A DNA stretch of 7,546 bases from a bacterium (lineage in GTDB: Bacteria; Verrucomicrobiota; Verrucomicrobiia; Chthoniobacterales; Terrimicrobiaceae). The translations under genes and the position numbers were made by a program. The stretch covers positions 1 through 7,546 of the forward strand of contig RFZT01000110.1 of NCBI GenBank assembly GCA_009920585.1, given 5' to 3'. The stretch's first letter is position 1; each line of letters begins with the position of its first letter. Below the pieces are notes generated by a model. It made no database searches and had not been told where the DNA came from. It saw only the letters and a list, made by a program, of their open reading frames with translations. Shown piece after piece: positions 1 through 6,130 of this stretch.

Positions 1-1513
1 CCCCAAGATAAACGGCCACACTCGCGGTCACCCCCGCCGCGACAATCGTGGCTTGGAGAAGCGTTCCTTGATTTGGGAAAATTCGTGGCATCTCAGTGAG
101 GATGCCTTGGCAAACTAGGGCCATGGGAACGGTGGCTGCTCCGCAACGCAGAATGGTTCCCATAAACTTGCCGCTCTCGAGTTTTTTGGCGGGGCCCATC
201 ATCAGGAAATAGAGCGCAGTGAAATTCAACGTCGCGCAAATGGTGGTCGAGAGGGCCAAGCCGCGGTGCCCAAAATCGAGGTGAAACATGAATGCGTAAT
301 TGAGCGCCAGATTGAGCCCAACAGAGGCGAAGCTCACCAGCATTGGCGTCCATTTGCGGTCGATCGCATAGAAGGCGGGCGAGAGGACTTTGATGCCGGA
401 ATACGCAACCAATCCTATGGCATAATATTGGAGCGCCAGTGCGGTCTGCTTCGTGTCTTCGGCTATGAAATGTCCATGCTCATAGATGAGGCCAATAATG
501 GGGCCAGCGAGGAACCAAAGGCCCACTGCAGAAGGGAGTGTGAGAAACACAGCGAGTCGCATGGCTTTCCCTAATGTCGGGCCGAAGCTGCTTGTGTCGG
601 TGTCTGCCGCGATGCGGGAGATGACCGGTAGGGTGATGGTGGCCACGGCTACGCCAAAGACTCCGATCGGGAGTTGCATGAGGCGGAAGGCACTATTGAG
701 CCATGTCACAGCCTCGGCGCCTGCGTAGGAGGCGAAGCGGGAGTTCACCAGCACATTCACCTGCACGGCGCTCGCGGCGATCACCGATGGCACCATGAGC
801 GTGAGGATTTTTTGGATGCCTTCATCTTTCCATCGGAAGTCGGGTTTGTAGCGGAATCCTGCGCGGCGGAGGCTGGGCATCTGGACGAGTAATTGCAGCA
901 GGCCGCCGACGAGAGTGCCGATAGCCAGTCCAATAAGGGCATTGCGGCCGAAGCGGTGATCCATGAGCCAACCAAAAACCACGCCGCCCGCGATCGAGCC
1001 GATATTGAAAAAGCTCGAAGCCATCGCTGGCGCGGTGAAAATCTGGCGTGAGTTCAAGGCCCCCATCACCAGCGCCGCCAAGGACACCAGCAAAATGAAG
1101 GGATACATGATCTGTGTGAGCAGAATTGTGAAGCCTGCATCCGCAGGATCAAACCCTGGTGCGAGTAATCTCACGAGAGGGCCTGCAAAAACGATGCCGA
1201 GCAGGCTAATCGCGCTCATGAAGACGGTGGCCAGCGTCAGCATTTTCGAGGCCAAATCCCAAGCCGCGGAAGGTCCATCCTTTTCTATCTTTTGAGAAAA
1301 AACCGTCACGAACGCGGTGGAGAGTGCCCCTTCTGCAAAGAGGTCGCGAAGGAGGTTCGGTAGCCGGAAGGCGATCAGAAAAAGCCCCATTGCGGCTGTT
1401 CCGAAAAGGGAATTGAAAAGCACTTCCCTCACGAGACCCAGCACCCGACTGCACATCACGGCAATCGCAATAATGCCGCTGGCTCGCGTGTTGAGTTTTT
1501 TGCCGTCGTTCAT
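1..1513 (-). CDS. murJ: Lipid II flippase MurJ (MviN family), 3' end cut by window edge
   Basis: Integral inner-membrane protein of the MOP superfamily that flips lipid II, the peptidoglycan precursor, to the outer face of the membrane. Reading from the ATG at 1513 gives 504 residues with no stop and a run of hydrophobic helices. Family signatures are clear: SRVLGLVREVLF (residues 22-33), FRLPNLLRDLFAEGALSTAF (49-68), and near residue 275 FRLMQLPIGVFG, which matches the E. coli segment carrying Arg270. The frame leaves the window at ...VAVYLG, which aligns with the last helix of E. coli MurJ (511 residues), so only about 10-20 residues are missing. The start is fixed by an ATGA overlap with the upstream tsaC stop, suggesting coupled translation. 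Oddity: the position matching E. coli Asp39 is glycine (G43). Family assignment is very secure. Confidence 0.96.
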   Translation of the reverse strand, partial: MNDGKKLNTRASGIIAIAVMCSRVLGLVREVLFNSLFGTAAMGLFLIAFRLPNLLRDLFAEGALSTAFVTVFSQKIEKDGPSAAWDLASKMLTLATVFMSAISLLGIVFAGPLVRLLAPGFDPADAGFTILLTQIMYPFILLVSLAALVMGALNSRQIFTAPAMASSFFNIGSIAGGVVFGWLMDHRFGRNALIGLAIGTLVGGLLQLLVQMPSLRRAGFRYKPDFRWKDEGIQKILTLMVPSVIAASAVQVNVLVNSRFASYAGAEAVTWLNSAFRLMQLPIGVFGVAVATITLPVISRIAADTDTSSFGPTLGKAMRLAVFLTLPSAVGLWFLAGPIIGLIYEHGHFIAEDTKQTALALQYYAIGLVAYSGIKVLSPAFYAIDRKWTPMLVSFASVGLNLALNYAFMFHLDFGHRGLALSTTICATLNFTALYFLMMGPAKKLESGKFMGTILRCGAATVPMALVCQGILTEMPRIFPNQGTLLQATIVAAGVTASVAVYLG

Positions 1514-2448
1514 TTGTCAGCAGCTGCTTTTTGGAGACGTTCCATGATGGCCGCGCCAATTCCAGTTTGTGGGAGAGCTTCGGCGACGATCAAATCGAGA
1601 CCGGCCTCATCGAGGCGACGCATGGCTCCGTATAAATTTGCCGCAGCCTCACATAGGTCGCCGGAGTGGCTGAGCCGTTCCACCGCCGCAAAGCCTTCGG
1701 GAGTTGCCGACCATGAAAGCAATCCCTCGCGTGAACCTCTCGGCATCGGGTGGTCGGATATAACGAGCGGGGTGCGGGGAGCGTAGTGGCTCTTGAGTCC
1801 GCCTGGGGCAGTGACTCCTGCGGGCCCGTGAAAGACGGGAGCAAATTCGCGTAACTGTTCCTCAGTGACGGGGCCCTGCCTGAGAATTTGCAATCGATCG
1901 TCGAGCACATGAACGATGGTCGATTCAATCCCGTGGCGGCAGGGTCCGCCATCCAGTATGAAAGGGATACGTCCACCGAGTTCGGTCATCACATGCTCGG
2001 CGGTGGTCGGGCTTATTCGGCCGAATCGATTGGCGCTCGGGGCTGCGAGAGGTTGACCGAAGCCTTCGACTACGGAACAAAACGCGGGGTGGGCACTCAT
2101 CCTGACTGCGACCGTATCCTGACCGGCTGTCACGATATCAGGAACACACGGATTTTTCGGTAGTACCATGGTCAGCGGACCGGGCCAAAACTTCTCAGCC
2201 AGCGCCAAGGCGAGCGGGGAAGAGGAGGTGAGACGAGGTAGCCAATCGAGGGACGGAAGGTGAACGATGAGCGGATCGCTGAGCGGGCGATCCTTGGCTT
2301 CGAAAATCGCAGTGCAGGCTTGGGATGAAAGGGCTTCGCCTGCGAGTCCGTATACCGTCTCCGTTGGCAGCGCGACGATGCCTCCCGATTGTAGAATCTC
2401 GATCGCGGTGGCGATCCCTCGCTCTGCCCGGTCCGTTCGCGTATTCAA
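1510..2448 (-). CDS. tsaC: L-threonylcarbamoyladenylate synthase, Sua5 type
   Basis: Makes threonylcarbamoyl-AMP from threonine, bicarbonate and ATP, the first step of the t6A37 modification of ANN-decoding tRNAs in the cytoplasm. The 312-residue protein has the YrdC-fold domain first: ALPTETVYGLA (26-36), KDRPLSDPLIVH (52-63), APSAN (136-140) and GIESTIV (173-179). The Sua5 linker follows, APGGLKSHYAP (214-224), then a C-terminal Sua5 domain ending with LPQTGIGAAIMERL (292-305). It is therefore the long Sua5 architecture rather than the short TsaC form. The start is TTG at 2448. No ATG, GTG or other TTG lies between it and the upstream in-frame stop, and the TTG overlaps the purE stop as TTGA. 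The 3' end overlaps murJ as ATGA. Translation probably depends on ribosomes finishing purE. Function is secure; the TTG start is well supported. Confidence 0.95.
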   Translation of the reverse strand: MNTRTDRAERGIATAIEILQSGGIVALPTETVYGLAGEALSSQACTAIFEAKDRPLSDPLIVHLPSLDWLPRLTSSSPLALALAEKFWPGPLTMVLPKNPCVPDIVTAGQDTVAVRMSAHPAFCSVVEGFGQPLAAPSANRFGRISPTTAEHVMTELGGRIPFILDGGPCRHGIESTIVHVLDDRLQILRQGPVTEEQLREFAPVFHGPAGVTAPGGLKSHYAPRTPLVISDHPMPRGSREGLLSWSATPEGFAAVERLSHSGDLCEAAANLYGAMRRLDEAGLDLIVAEALPQTGIGAAIMERLQKAAADK

Positions 2449-2954
2449 TCGAGTGAAATATCGAGAACGTCGTTTGTTTGCTTCTGACGAAAGGTTAAAA
2501 GCGTATTAAGAACGGCAGGCATCTCTGCAGCCAAAAGGGATGCGGCAAAAAGAGCGGCATTTTTTGCTCCGGCGACACCGATGGCAAATGTGGCCACGGG
2601 AATCCCAGCCGGCATTTGGACGATGGACAGAAGGGAATCTTGGCCGCGGAGAGCGTGGCTCTCGACCGGCACACCGAGCACAGGCACGTGCGTGTGGGCA
2701 GCCAACATACCTGGGAGATGGGCAGCCCCACCTGCGCCGGCGATGATCGCCCTCAATCCGCGCTTGGCAGCTTCTTTCGCATATTCGCTCAAAAGATCGG
2801 GAGTCCGGTGGGCGGAGACGACGCGACACTCGTGCGCGATGCCCAACTGCTGGAGCATGGCGGAAGCCTCTTTCATGGTCGTCCAATCCGAGCGGCTTCC
2901 CATCACCACTCCCACAATGGGCGCATTTGATTTTGTCAGTTTTTTTGTTTTCAT
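2445..2954 (-). CDS. purE: N5-carboxyaminoimidazole ribonucleotide mutase, class I PurE
   Basis: Converts N5-CAIR to CAIR in de novo purine synthesis. From the chosen ATG the protein is 169 residues, the same length as E. coli PurE. Motifs: MGSRSDW (18-24), the phosphate and substrate loop; SAHRTP (47-52) with the presumed catalytic His49; GAGGAAHLPGM (73-83); and QMPAGIPVATFAIG (113-126). These fit bacterial class I mutase rather than the animal-type carboxylase. PurK, the usual partner, is not in the window. The start is uncertain because the frame stays open upstream: in-frame ATGs also lie at 2975 (+7 residues) and 3020 (+22). ATG 2954 has only a weak GGA in front, while ATG 3020 has AGAGG seven bases upstream inside a hairpin arm. 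I chose 2954 because family homology begins just after it. The stop overlaps the tsaC TTG start. Confidence 0.95.
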   Translation of the reverse strand: MKTKKLTKSNAPIVGVVMGSRSDWTTMKEASAMLQQLGIAHECRVVSAHRTPDLLSEYAKEAAKRGLRAIIAGAGGAAHLPGMLAAHTHVPVLGVPVESHALRGQDSLLSIVQMPAGIPVATFAIGVAGAKNAALFAASLLAAEMPAVLNTLLTFRQKQTNDVLDISLD

Positions 2955-2975
2955 CGATCCAGATTGGGTCGCCAT

Positions 2976-3014
2976 ATCAGGTTGCTGGCAATGTATCTCA
3001 CATTGCCGCCTGAT
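2976..3014 (-). promoter_or_regulatory. Nested inverted repeat in the purE leader
   Basis: Two perfect nested palindromes. The outer arms are ATCAGG/CCTGAT (2976-2981 and 3009-3014). The inner arms are GGCAATGT/ACATTGCC (2987-2994 and 3000-3007) around a 5-base loop. An asymmetric internal loop (5 bases on one side, 1 on the other) separates the two stems. The element ends immediately before the in-frame ATG at 2975 and 22 bases before the preferred purE start. It could be an RNA hairpin in the purE leader or a DNA operator. The symmetry is seen directly; the role is inference, and it matches no riboswitch class I recognise. Confidence 0.5.
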
Positions 3015-3020
3015 TGGCAT

Positions 3021-3051
3021 AAAAAAACCTCTACCCGAGAAATGGGAGAGG
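3021..3051 (-). terminator. Rho-independent terminator (or attenuator) before purE
   Basis: On the minus strand CCTCTCCC (3051-3044) pairs with GGGTAGAGG (3036-3028), with a single bulged base and a 7-base loop, followed directly by seven T residues (3027-3021). This is the classic intrinsic terminator shape and would end transcripts from the lipoprotein gene. The 3' arm also contains AGAGG seven bases ahead of an in-frame ATG at 3020, so the same hairpin could hide a ribosome binding site. Confidence 0.7.
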
Positions 3052-3079
3052 AAAGAAAAAAAGAAATGGATAAAGGTAT

Positions 3080-3112
3080 AAGGTCGGGCGGACACACGGT
3101 CCGCCCGGCCTT
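3080..3112 (-). terminator. GC-rich 14-bp hairpin after the lipoprotein gene
   Basis: Arms 3080-3093 and 3099-3112 are complementary except for one position, around a 5-base loop. It starts 11 bases beyond the lipoprotein stop codon. On the minus strand it is followed by a T-rich but not continuous tract, so alone it is an imperfect intrinsic terminator. The single non-Watson-Crick pair is G-U in plus-strand RNA and C-A in minus-strand RNA. It could terminate, or protect the 3' end of the short lipoprotein mRNA, with the 3021-3051 terminator beyond it. Confidence 0.5.
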
Positions 3113-3122
3113 AAGGGACGTC

Positions 3123-3242
3123 TTATTTGGACGTATGGATTGTGCTTGGAGCAGGAGCCTGCTTTGGCTTGCTGGCGCAAGCGCCAAGGCCGAGAGCTGC
3201 TACTGCGAGAGCTGCCACGGCAGCGATAGTTGCAAATTTCAT
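3123..3242 (-). CDS. Very small predicted lipoprotein (39 aa)
   Basis: From ATG 3242 this encodes 39 residues. Lys2 is followed by an alanine/valine/leucine-rich hydrophobic stretch (3-19) and a lipobox L-G-A-C at 19-22, so signal peptidase II would leave an 18-residue lipidated peptide, CASKPKQAPAPSTIHTSK. The mature part is proline- and lysine-rich with no fold or enzymatic motif. Ala at +2 would favour outer-membrane sorting under the E. coli Lol rule, which may not hold in this phylum. A strong AAAGGAGG sits upstream (3262-3255), 12 bases from the ATG, the best ribosome binding site in the window. It has its own upstream region and hairpins after its stop, so it is probably monocistronic and possibly abundant. 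The shape resembles entericidin-like small lipoproteins, but I claim no homology and the function is unknown. Confidence 0.75.
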   Translation of the reverse strand: MKFATIAAVAALAVAALGLGACASKPKQAPAPSTIHTSK

Positions 3243-3412
3243 TATAATTGTCCGCCTCCTTTCTAGGCAAGTTGCCGCGCCGAATCTCTCATATCCGCTC
3301 CGTGTGACAATATTAATTCGCGCTTTTTTCTGTAGGTCTTCACCTAGCAACCAAGTCGGAACGGTAAGTTGGCGGTTGAGTGCCCCAGGTAGATGGGACT
3401 AGTCTGCCGGAT
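3243..3412. promoter_or_regulatory. Divergent intergenic region, lipoprotein gene / phnA
   Basis: These 170 bases lie between divergent starts and must hold the promoters for both genes. The AT-rich segment at about 3307-3330 is the likeliest promoter core, but I see no convincing -35/-10 pair on either strand. A small perfect dyad TAGGT-CTTC-ACCTA lies at 3333-3346 and could be an operator half-site pair or chance. The TATAAT touching the lipoprotein ATG is too close to the start codon to be its -10 box. Confidence 0.3.
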
Positions 3413-3739
3413 ATGAATAAACCCGCTTGCCCGATGTGTGAAATGCCTGAAGTGCTTGAGCACGCGGAGCAATGGGAATGTGTCACCTGTGGACATGAGT
3501 GGCCGCGCGAAGTTGCCAGGCCAGAAGCGCGAGTGGTGAAGGATGCTTTTGGCACCGTTCTTGCCGACGGCGACTCAGTAGCCTTGATCAAGGATCTGAA
3601 GTTGAAGGGATCGTCCCAAGTTCTAAAAGGGGGCACCAAGGCCAAAGGGATTCGCTTGGTGGACGGAGATCATGAGATTTCCTGCAAGATCGAGGGTGCG
3701 GCCATGGGGTTGAAAGCCTGTTTTGTCAGGAAGGTTTAG
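3413..3739 (+). CDS. yjdM: PhnA/YjdM family zinc-ribbon protein
   Basis: A 108-residue protein that aligns end to end with E. coli PhnA (YjdM, 111 residues). The N-terminal zinc ribbon has CPMC (6-9) and CVTC (23-26), four cysteines placed to bind one zinc, then GHEW. The PhnA domain follows: VVKDAFGTVLADGDSVALIK (41-60), DLKLKGSSQVLKGGTK (61-76), IRLVDGDHEISCKI (80-93). The name comes from the edge of the E. coli phosphonate cluster, but the protein is not needed for phosphonate breakdown and its function is not established; no phn genes are nearby. The start at ATG 3413 is chosen because it matches the family N-terminus. A GTG at 3380 would add 11 residues unlike the family. No clear Shine-Dalgarno precedes either. 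Family is secure, role unknown. Confidence 0.92.
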   Translation: MNKPACPMCEMPEVLEHAEQWECVTCGHEWPREVARPEARVVKDAFGTVLADGDSVALIKDLKLKGSSQVLKGGTKAKGIRLVDGDHEISCKIEGAAMGLKACFVRKV

Positions 3740-3881
3740 TTTTTAAGGTCGGAGCTTGGGGTTGCTGCGATTTTGCTCTTGCGGACTAGGGGTAGAGGGG
3801 AGAGATTCGGCGCTCGTTCGAGCTTGGGGCTTCGGCTTCACGCATTGGGCGATGGCTGCCCATGGGCGCCAAACACCAAAT

Positions 3882-3966
3882 GCCGGCGTGGCGAAATGGC
3901 AGACGCAAGGGACTTAAAATCCCTTATCCCGAAAGGGGTGTGCGGGTTCGAGTCCCGCCGCCGGCA
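3882..3966 (+). tRNA. tRNA-Leu(UAA)
   Basis: An 85-base class II tRNA. Acceptor arms are GCCGGCG (3882-3888) and CGCCGGC (3959-3965) with discriminator A3966. The anticodon stem AGGGA/TCCCT encloses CTTAAAA, so the anticodon is UAA, reading UUA leucine codons. A long variable arm with a CCC-GAAA-GGG hairpin fits leucine identity. The T arm is GCGGG-TTCGAGT-CCCGC. The 3' CCA is not encoded (ATG follows), so it must be added by tRNA nucleotidyltransferase. The 142 bases upstream (3740-3881) hold no gene and no promoter I can defend, only a short palindrome GCCCATGGGC at 3859-3868. Confidence 0.97.
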
Positions 3967-4034
3967 ATGGTTGTGCGAGATTTTCACTCGTCTCCGATTT
4001 CATTGAAAGCGTGACCGCGATCGGTTCCGTGTTT

Positions 4035-4739
4035 ATGAAATCCCGCATGCAAATCGAAACTCTATCAACCGCTGATGATGTTGCCGTGCGTGCCGCGCAG
4101 ATCATCGCCCGCGATGCCCGTAGCGCCGTCGCCTCACGTGGATTGTTCGTGATGGCCGTCAGTGGCGGTCGCACGCCATGGCAAATGCTACGCGCACTCG
4201 CCAACGAAGATGTGCCTTGGGCCAAAGTGCACGTCGTTCAGGTCGACGAGCGCATCGCTCCAGCAGGTGACCCGGACCGCAACCTCACACATCTTCGTGA
4301 AAGTTTGCTCTCCCATGCGCCCATCCCACAGGAACAAATCCACGCCATGCCAGTCGAGATGGGGGATCTGGACCAAGCTTGCCAAGATTACACGGAGCTT
4401 CTTCGTTCCATTTGCGGACAACCAGCGGTGATCGATCTCGCTCACTTGGGGCTAGGGCCGGACGGCCACACGGCCTCCCTCATTCCTGGCGACCCAGTTT
4501 GCGAGGTTCATAACGCCGAAGTCGCGCTCACGGGAGTTTACCAAAACCGCCGACGTATGACCCTCACTTATCCTATCCTGAACCGCTCCCGTCATATCCT
4601 CTGGGTCGTTACAGGAGGAGAGAAGGCCCCAATGCTCCCGCGACTGCTTGCCGGTGATCACACGATTCCTGCTGGTCCGATCGCACAGGAGAACGCCACA
4701 CTTCTCGCTGATGCTCCCGCTGCGGCGGAGTTGAAGTAA
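4035..4739 (+). CDS. pgl: 6-phosphogluconolactonase (DevB/Pgl type)
   Basis: Hydrolyses 6-phosphogluconolactone to 6-phosphogluconate, the second step of the oxidative pentose phosphate pathway, in the cytoplasm. From ATG 4035 it is 234 residues, normal for the family. Motifs: AVSGGRTP (41-48), the phosphate-binding GGxTP loop also seen in glucosamine-6-phosphate deaminases; QVDERIAP (69-76); RNLTHLRESLL (82-92); and the diagnostic HLGLGPDGHTASLIPG (137-152) carrying the catalytic His. RRMTLTYPILN and TGGEKAPML follow. The start is uncertain: GTG 4011 would add 8 residues and ATG 4047 would remove 4; none has a clear ribosome binding site. zwf and gnd are not in the window. The tRNA-Leu gene ends 68 bases upstream, so the gene either has its own promoter close by or relies on readthrough. 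Function is secure. Confidence 0.94.
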   Translation: MKSRMQIETLSTADDVAVRAAQIIARDARSAVASRGLFVMAVSGGRTPWQMLRALANEDVPWAKVHVVQVDERIAPAGDPDRNLTHLRESLLSHAPIPQEQIHAMPVEMGDLDQACQDYTELLRSICGQPAVIDLAHLGLGPDGHTASLIPGDPVCEVHNAEVALTGVYQNRRRMTLTYPILNRSRHILWVVTGGEKAPMLPRLLAGDHTIPAGPIAQENATLLADAPAAAELK

Positions 4740-4776
4740 AAAGCGACAATAATCCTTATCTATCGGCCGAAGTTTG

Positions 4777-4806
4777 TTGACTCCGACAAACGGCTAAAGC
4801 TATCTT
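4777..4806 (+). promoter_or_regulatory. Candidate sigma-70-like promoter for the aminotransferase gene
   Basis: TTGACT (4777-4782) and TATCTT (4801-4806) are separated by 18 bases, a reasonable housekeeping promoter, giving a leader of about 80 bases before the ATG at 4892. A perfect dyad GTTTGT/ACAAAC (4772-4777 and 4786-4791) overlaps the -35 box, which would suit a repressor site. It could instead be a weak stem at the end of the pgl transcript, though no T tract follows. Confidence 0.4.
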
Positions 4807-4891
4807 TCACGGCTCTTGATACGGAACTGCAAAGCACTTCGGTGGGTAGTCCCTAAATTTATAAAACAAGACCTTAAAAACAACATCATCT

Positions 4892-6055
4892 ATGGAAACA
4901 GCGACCCGACTTAAATTATTGACCCCCTCCCTCACACTGGCTGTCGACAGCAAAGCCAAAGCCATGAAGGCCGAGGGCATCGAAGTCTTTGGTTTTGGAG
5001 CGGGTGAGCCTGACATGGACACGCCTGAGCACATCAAGGCAGCCGCTATCACCGCTCTTCAACAAGGTCGCACGAAATACACCCCGAGCGCCGGTATCCC
5101 TGAACTGCGCCAAGCTATTTCCCAAAAATTTCTTAAAGATAACGGCCTCGACTACAAGTCCAGCCAAGTGATCGTGAGCAATGGTGCCAAGCAATCCTGC
5201 TTCAATGCCATCGCCGCCGTGGTGAATGAAGGTGACGAAGTTATCATTCCTGCTCCCTATTGGCTCAGCTATCCCGAGATGGTTCGTCTCGTCGGCGGTC
5301 AACCCGTCATCGTCGAGACCCGCGAGGAGAACAACTGGAAGCTCACCGCTGAGGACTTCGAAAATGCGATGACTCCTCGCACGAAGATGATCATCATCAA
5401 TTCGCCCGGCAATCCGACCGGTTCGGTCTACACCCGCGACGAGCTTCGCGCCTTGGCCGAAGTCGCTGCCGAAGAAGACATCTTCATTCTCTCCGATGAA
5501 ATCTACGAGAAGCTCACCTATGATGGTGCCGAGCACATCAGCATCGCCTCGATTTCTCCTGAAGCCTACGACCTCACGATCACCGTTAACGGATTCAGCA
5601 AAGCCTATGCGATGACCGGTTGGCGTTTGGGTTACCTCGCTGCACCTGAGCCTATCGCCCGTGCGATCGACTCGATGCAGAGCCACATGACATCCAATGC
5701 CTGTTCTTTCGCTCAATACGGCGGATTGGCCGCGCTTACGGGTGATCAACAGTGCGTTGTCGACATGCGTGAGGAATTTGATATTCGCCGCCAATACATG
5801 TTCGAGCGTCTGACCCAGATTCCTGGTGTCACCGCCGTTCGTCCACAGGGAGCCTTTTACGTCCTCGCCAATATCGGCGCCTTAGGCATCAAATCTCAAA
5901 ATTTCGCCGACCGTCTCTTGAGCAAGGCCAATGTGGCGATCGTTCCCGGTATCGCTTTTGGTGACGACCGCACCGTGCGACTCAGCTATGCCACGAGCCT
6001 TGATATCATCAAGTCGGGCGTCGATCGCATTGAGGAATTCTGCAAAACCCTCTAA
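4892..6055 (+). CDS. aspC: Aspartate-type aminotransferase, PLP fold type I class I
   Basis: A 387-residue cytoplasmic PLP enzyme, most like the bacterial/thermophile Ib aspartate aminotransferase subgroup (aspartate + 2-oxoglutarate giving oxaloacetate + glutamate). Features in order: FGAGEPDMDTP (35-45); TKYTPSAGIPELRQAI (61-76); SNGAKQ (96-101), phosphate binding; APYWLSYPEM (121-130) with Trp124 stacking on PLP; NSPGNPTG (170-177) with Asn174; SDEIYE (201-206) with Asp202 and Tyr205; NGFSKAYAMTGWRLGY (233-248) with Lys237 as the Schiff-base lysine; and RLSYA (363-367) with Arg363 for the substrate carboxylate. All expected catalytic residues are present. Ib enzymes can also accept prephenate, so aspartate/prephenate aminotransferase is possible. 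A candidate promoter lies at 4777-4806, there is no clear Shine-Dalgarno, and avtA follows 75 bases downstream. Class is certain, exact substrate less so. Confidence 0.93.
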   Translation: METATRLKLLTPSLTLAVDSKAKAMKAEGIEVFGFGAGEPDMDTPEHIKAAAITALQQGRTKYTPSAGIPELRQAISQKFLKDNGLDYKSSQVIVSNGAKQSCFNAIAAVVNEGDEVIIPAPYWLSYPEMVRLVGGQPVIVETREENNWKLTAEDFENAMTPRTKMIIINSPGNPTGSVYTRDELRALAEVAAEEDIFILSDEIYEKLTYDGAEHISIASISPEAYDLTITVNGFSKAYAMTGWRLGYLAAPEPIARAIDSMQSHMTSNACSFAQYGGLAALTGDQQCVVDMREEFDIRRQYMFERLTQIPGVTAVRPQGAFYVLANIGALGIKSQNFADRLLSKANVAIVPGIAFGDDRTVRLSYATSLDIIKSGVDRIEEFCKTL

Positions 6056-6130
6056 TTTGATGGCTTTTCAGCCGCGATTCCGATCCCTCGGGGCGCGAGT
6101 CGCGGATGGAAGTGCTGCGTTCATAAGGGG

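Noticed and set aside
2445..3112. A purine riboswitch upstream of purE
   Set aside because: The three-way junction with conserved paired loops and core pyrimidine of that class is absent; only simple stacked stems are present.
3238..3246. TATAAT at the lipoprotein start codon as a -10 box
   Set aside because: It includes the ATG itself, so transcription would start after the start codon and omit the strong AAAGGAGG ribosome binding site.
3127..3402. A 91-codon plus-strand open frame across the lipoprotein gene and intergenic region
   Set aside because: It is antisense to the lipoprotein gene, which has a signal peptide, lipobox and strong ribosome binding site; the plus-strand translation looks like low-complexity antisense of the alanine-rich signal peptide.
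3413..3739. Evidence for phosphonate metabolism from the PhnA homologue
   Set aside because: PhnA/YjdM is not required for phosphonate use, and no C-P lyase, phosphonatase or phosphonate transporter gene is nearby.
3882..4739. tRNA-Leu as an integration site for a mobile element
   Set aside because: The sequence after the tRNA leads straight into pgl; there is no integrase and no repeated copy of the tRNA 3' end in the window.
4916..5794. A 292-codon open frame on the minus strand opposite the aspartate-type aminotransferase gene
   Set aside because: It lies wholly inside a gene with every catalytic motif intact, its translation shows no recognisable domain, and long antisense frames are expected opposite codon-biased genes.
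6072..6105. Inverted repeat CCGCGA/TCGCGG between the two aminotransferase genes as a terminator
   Set aside because: The arms are only 6 bases with a 22-base loop and no T tract; chance is likely in GC-rich sequence.
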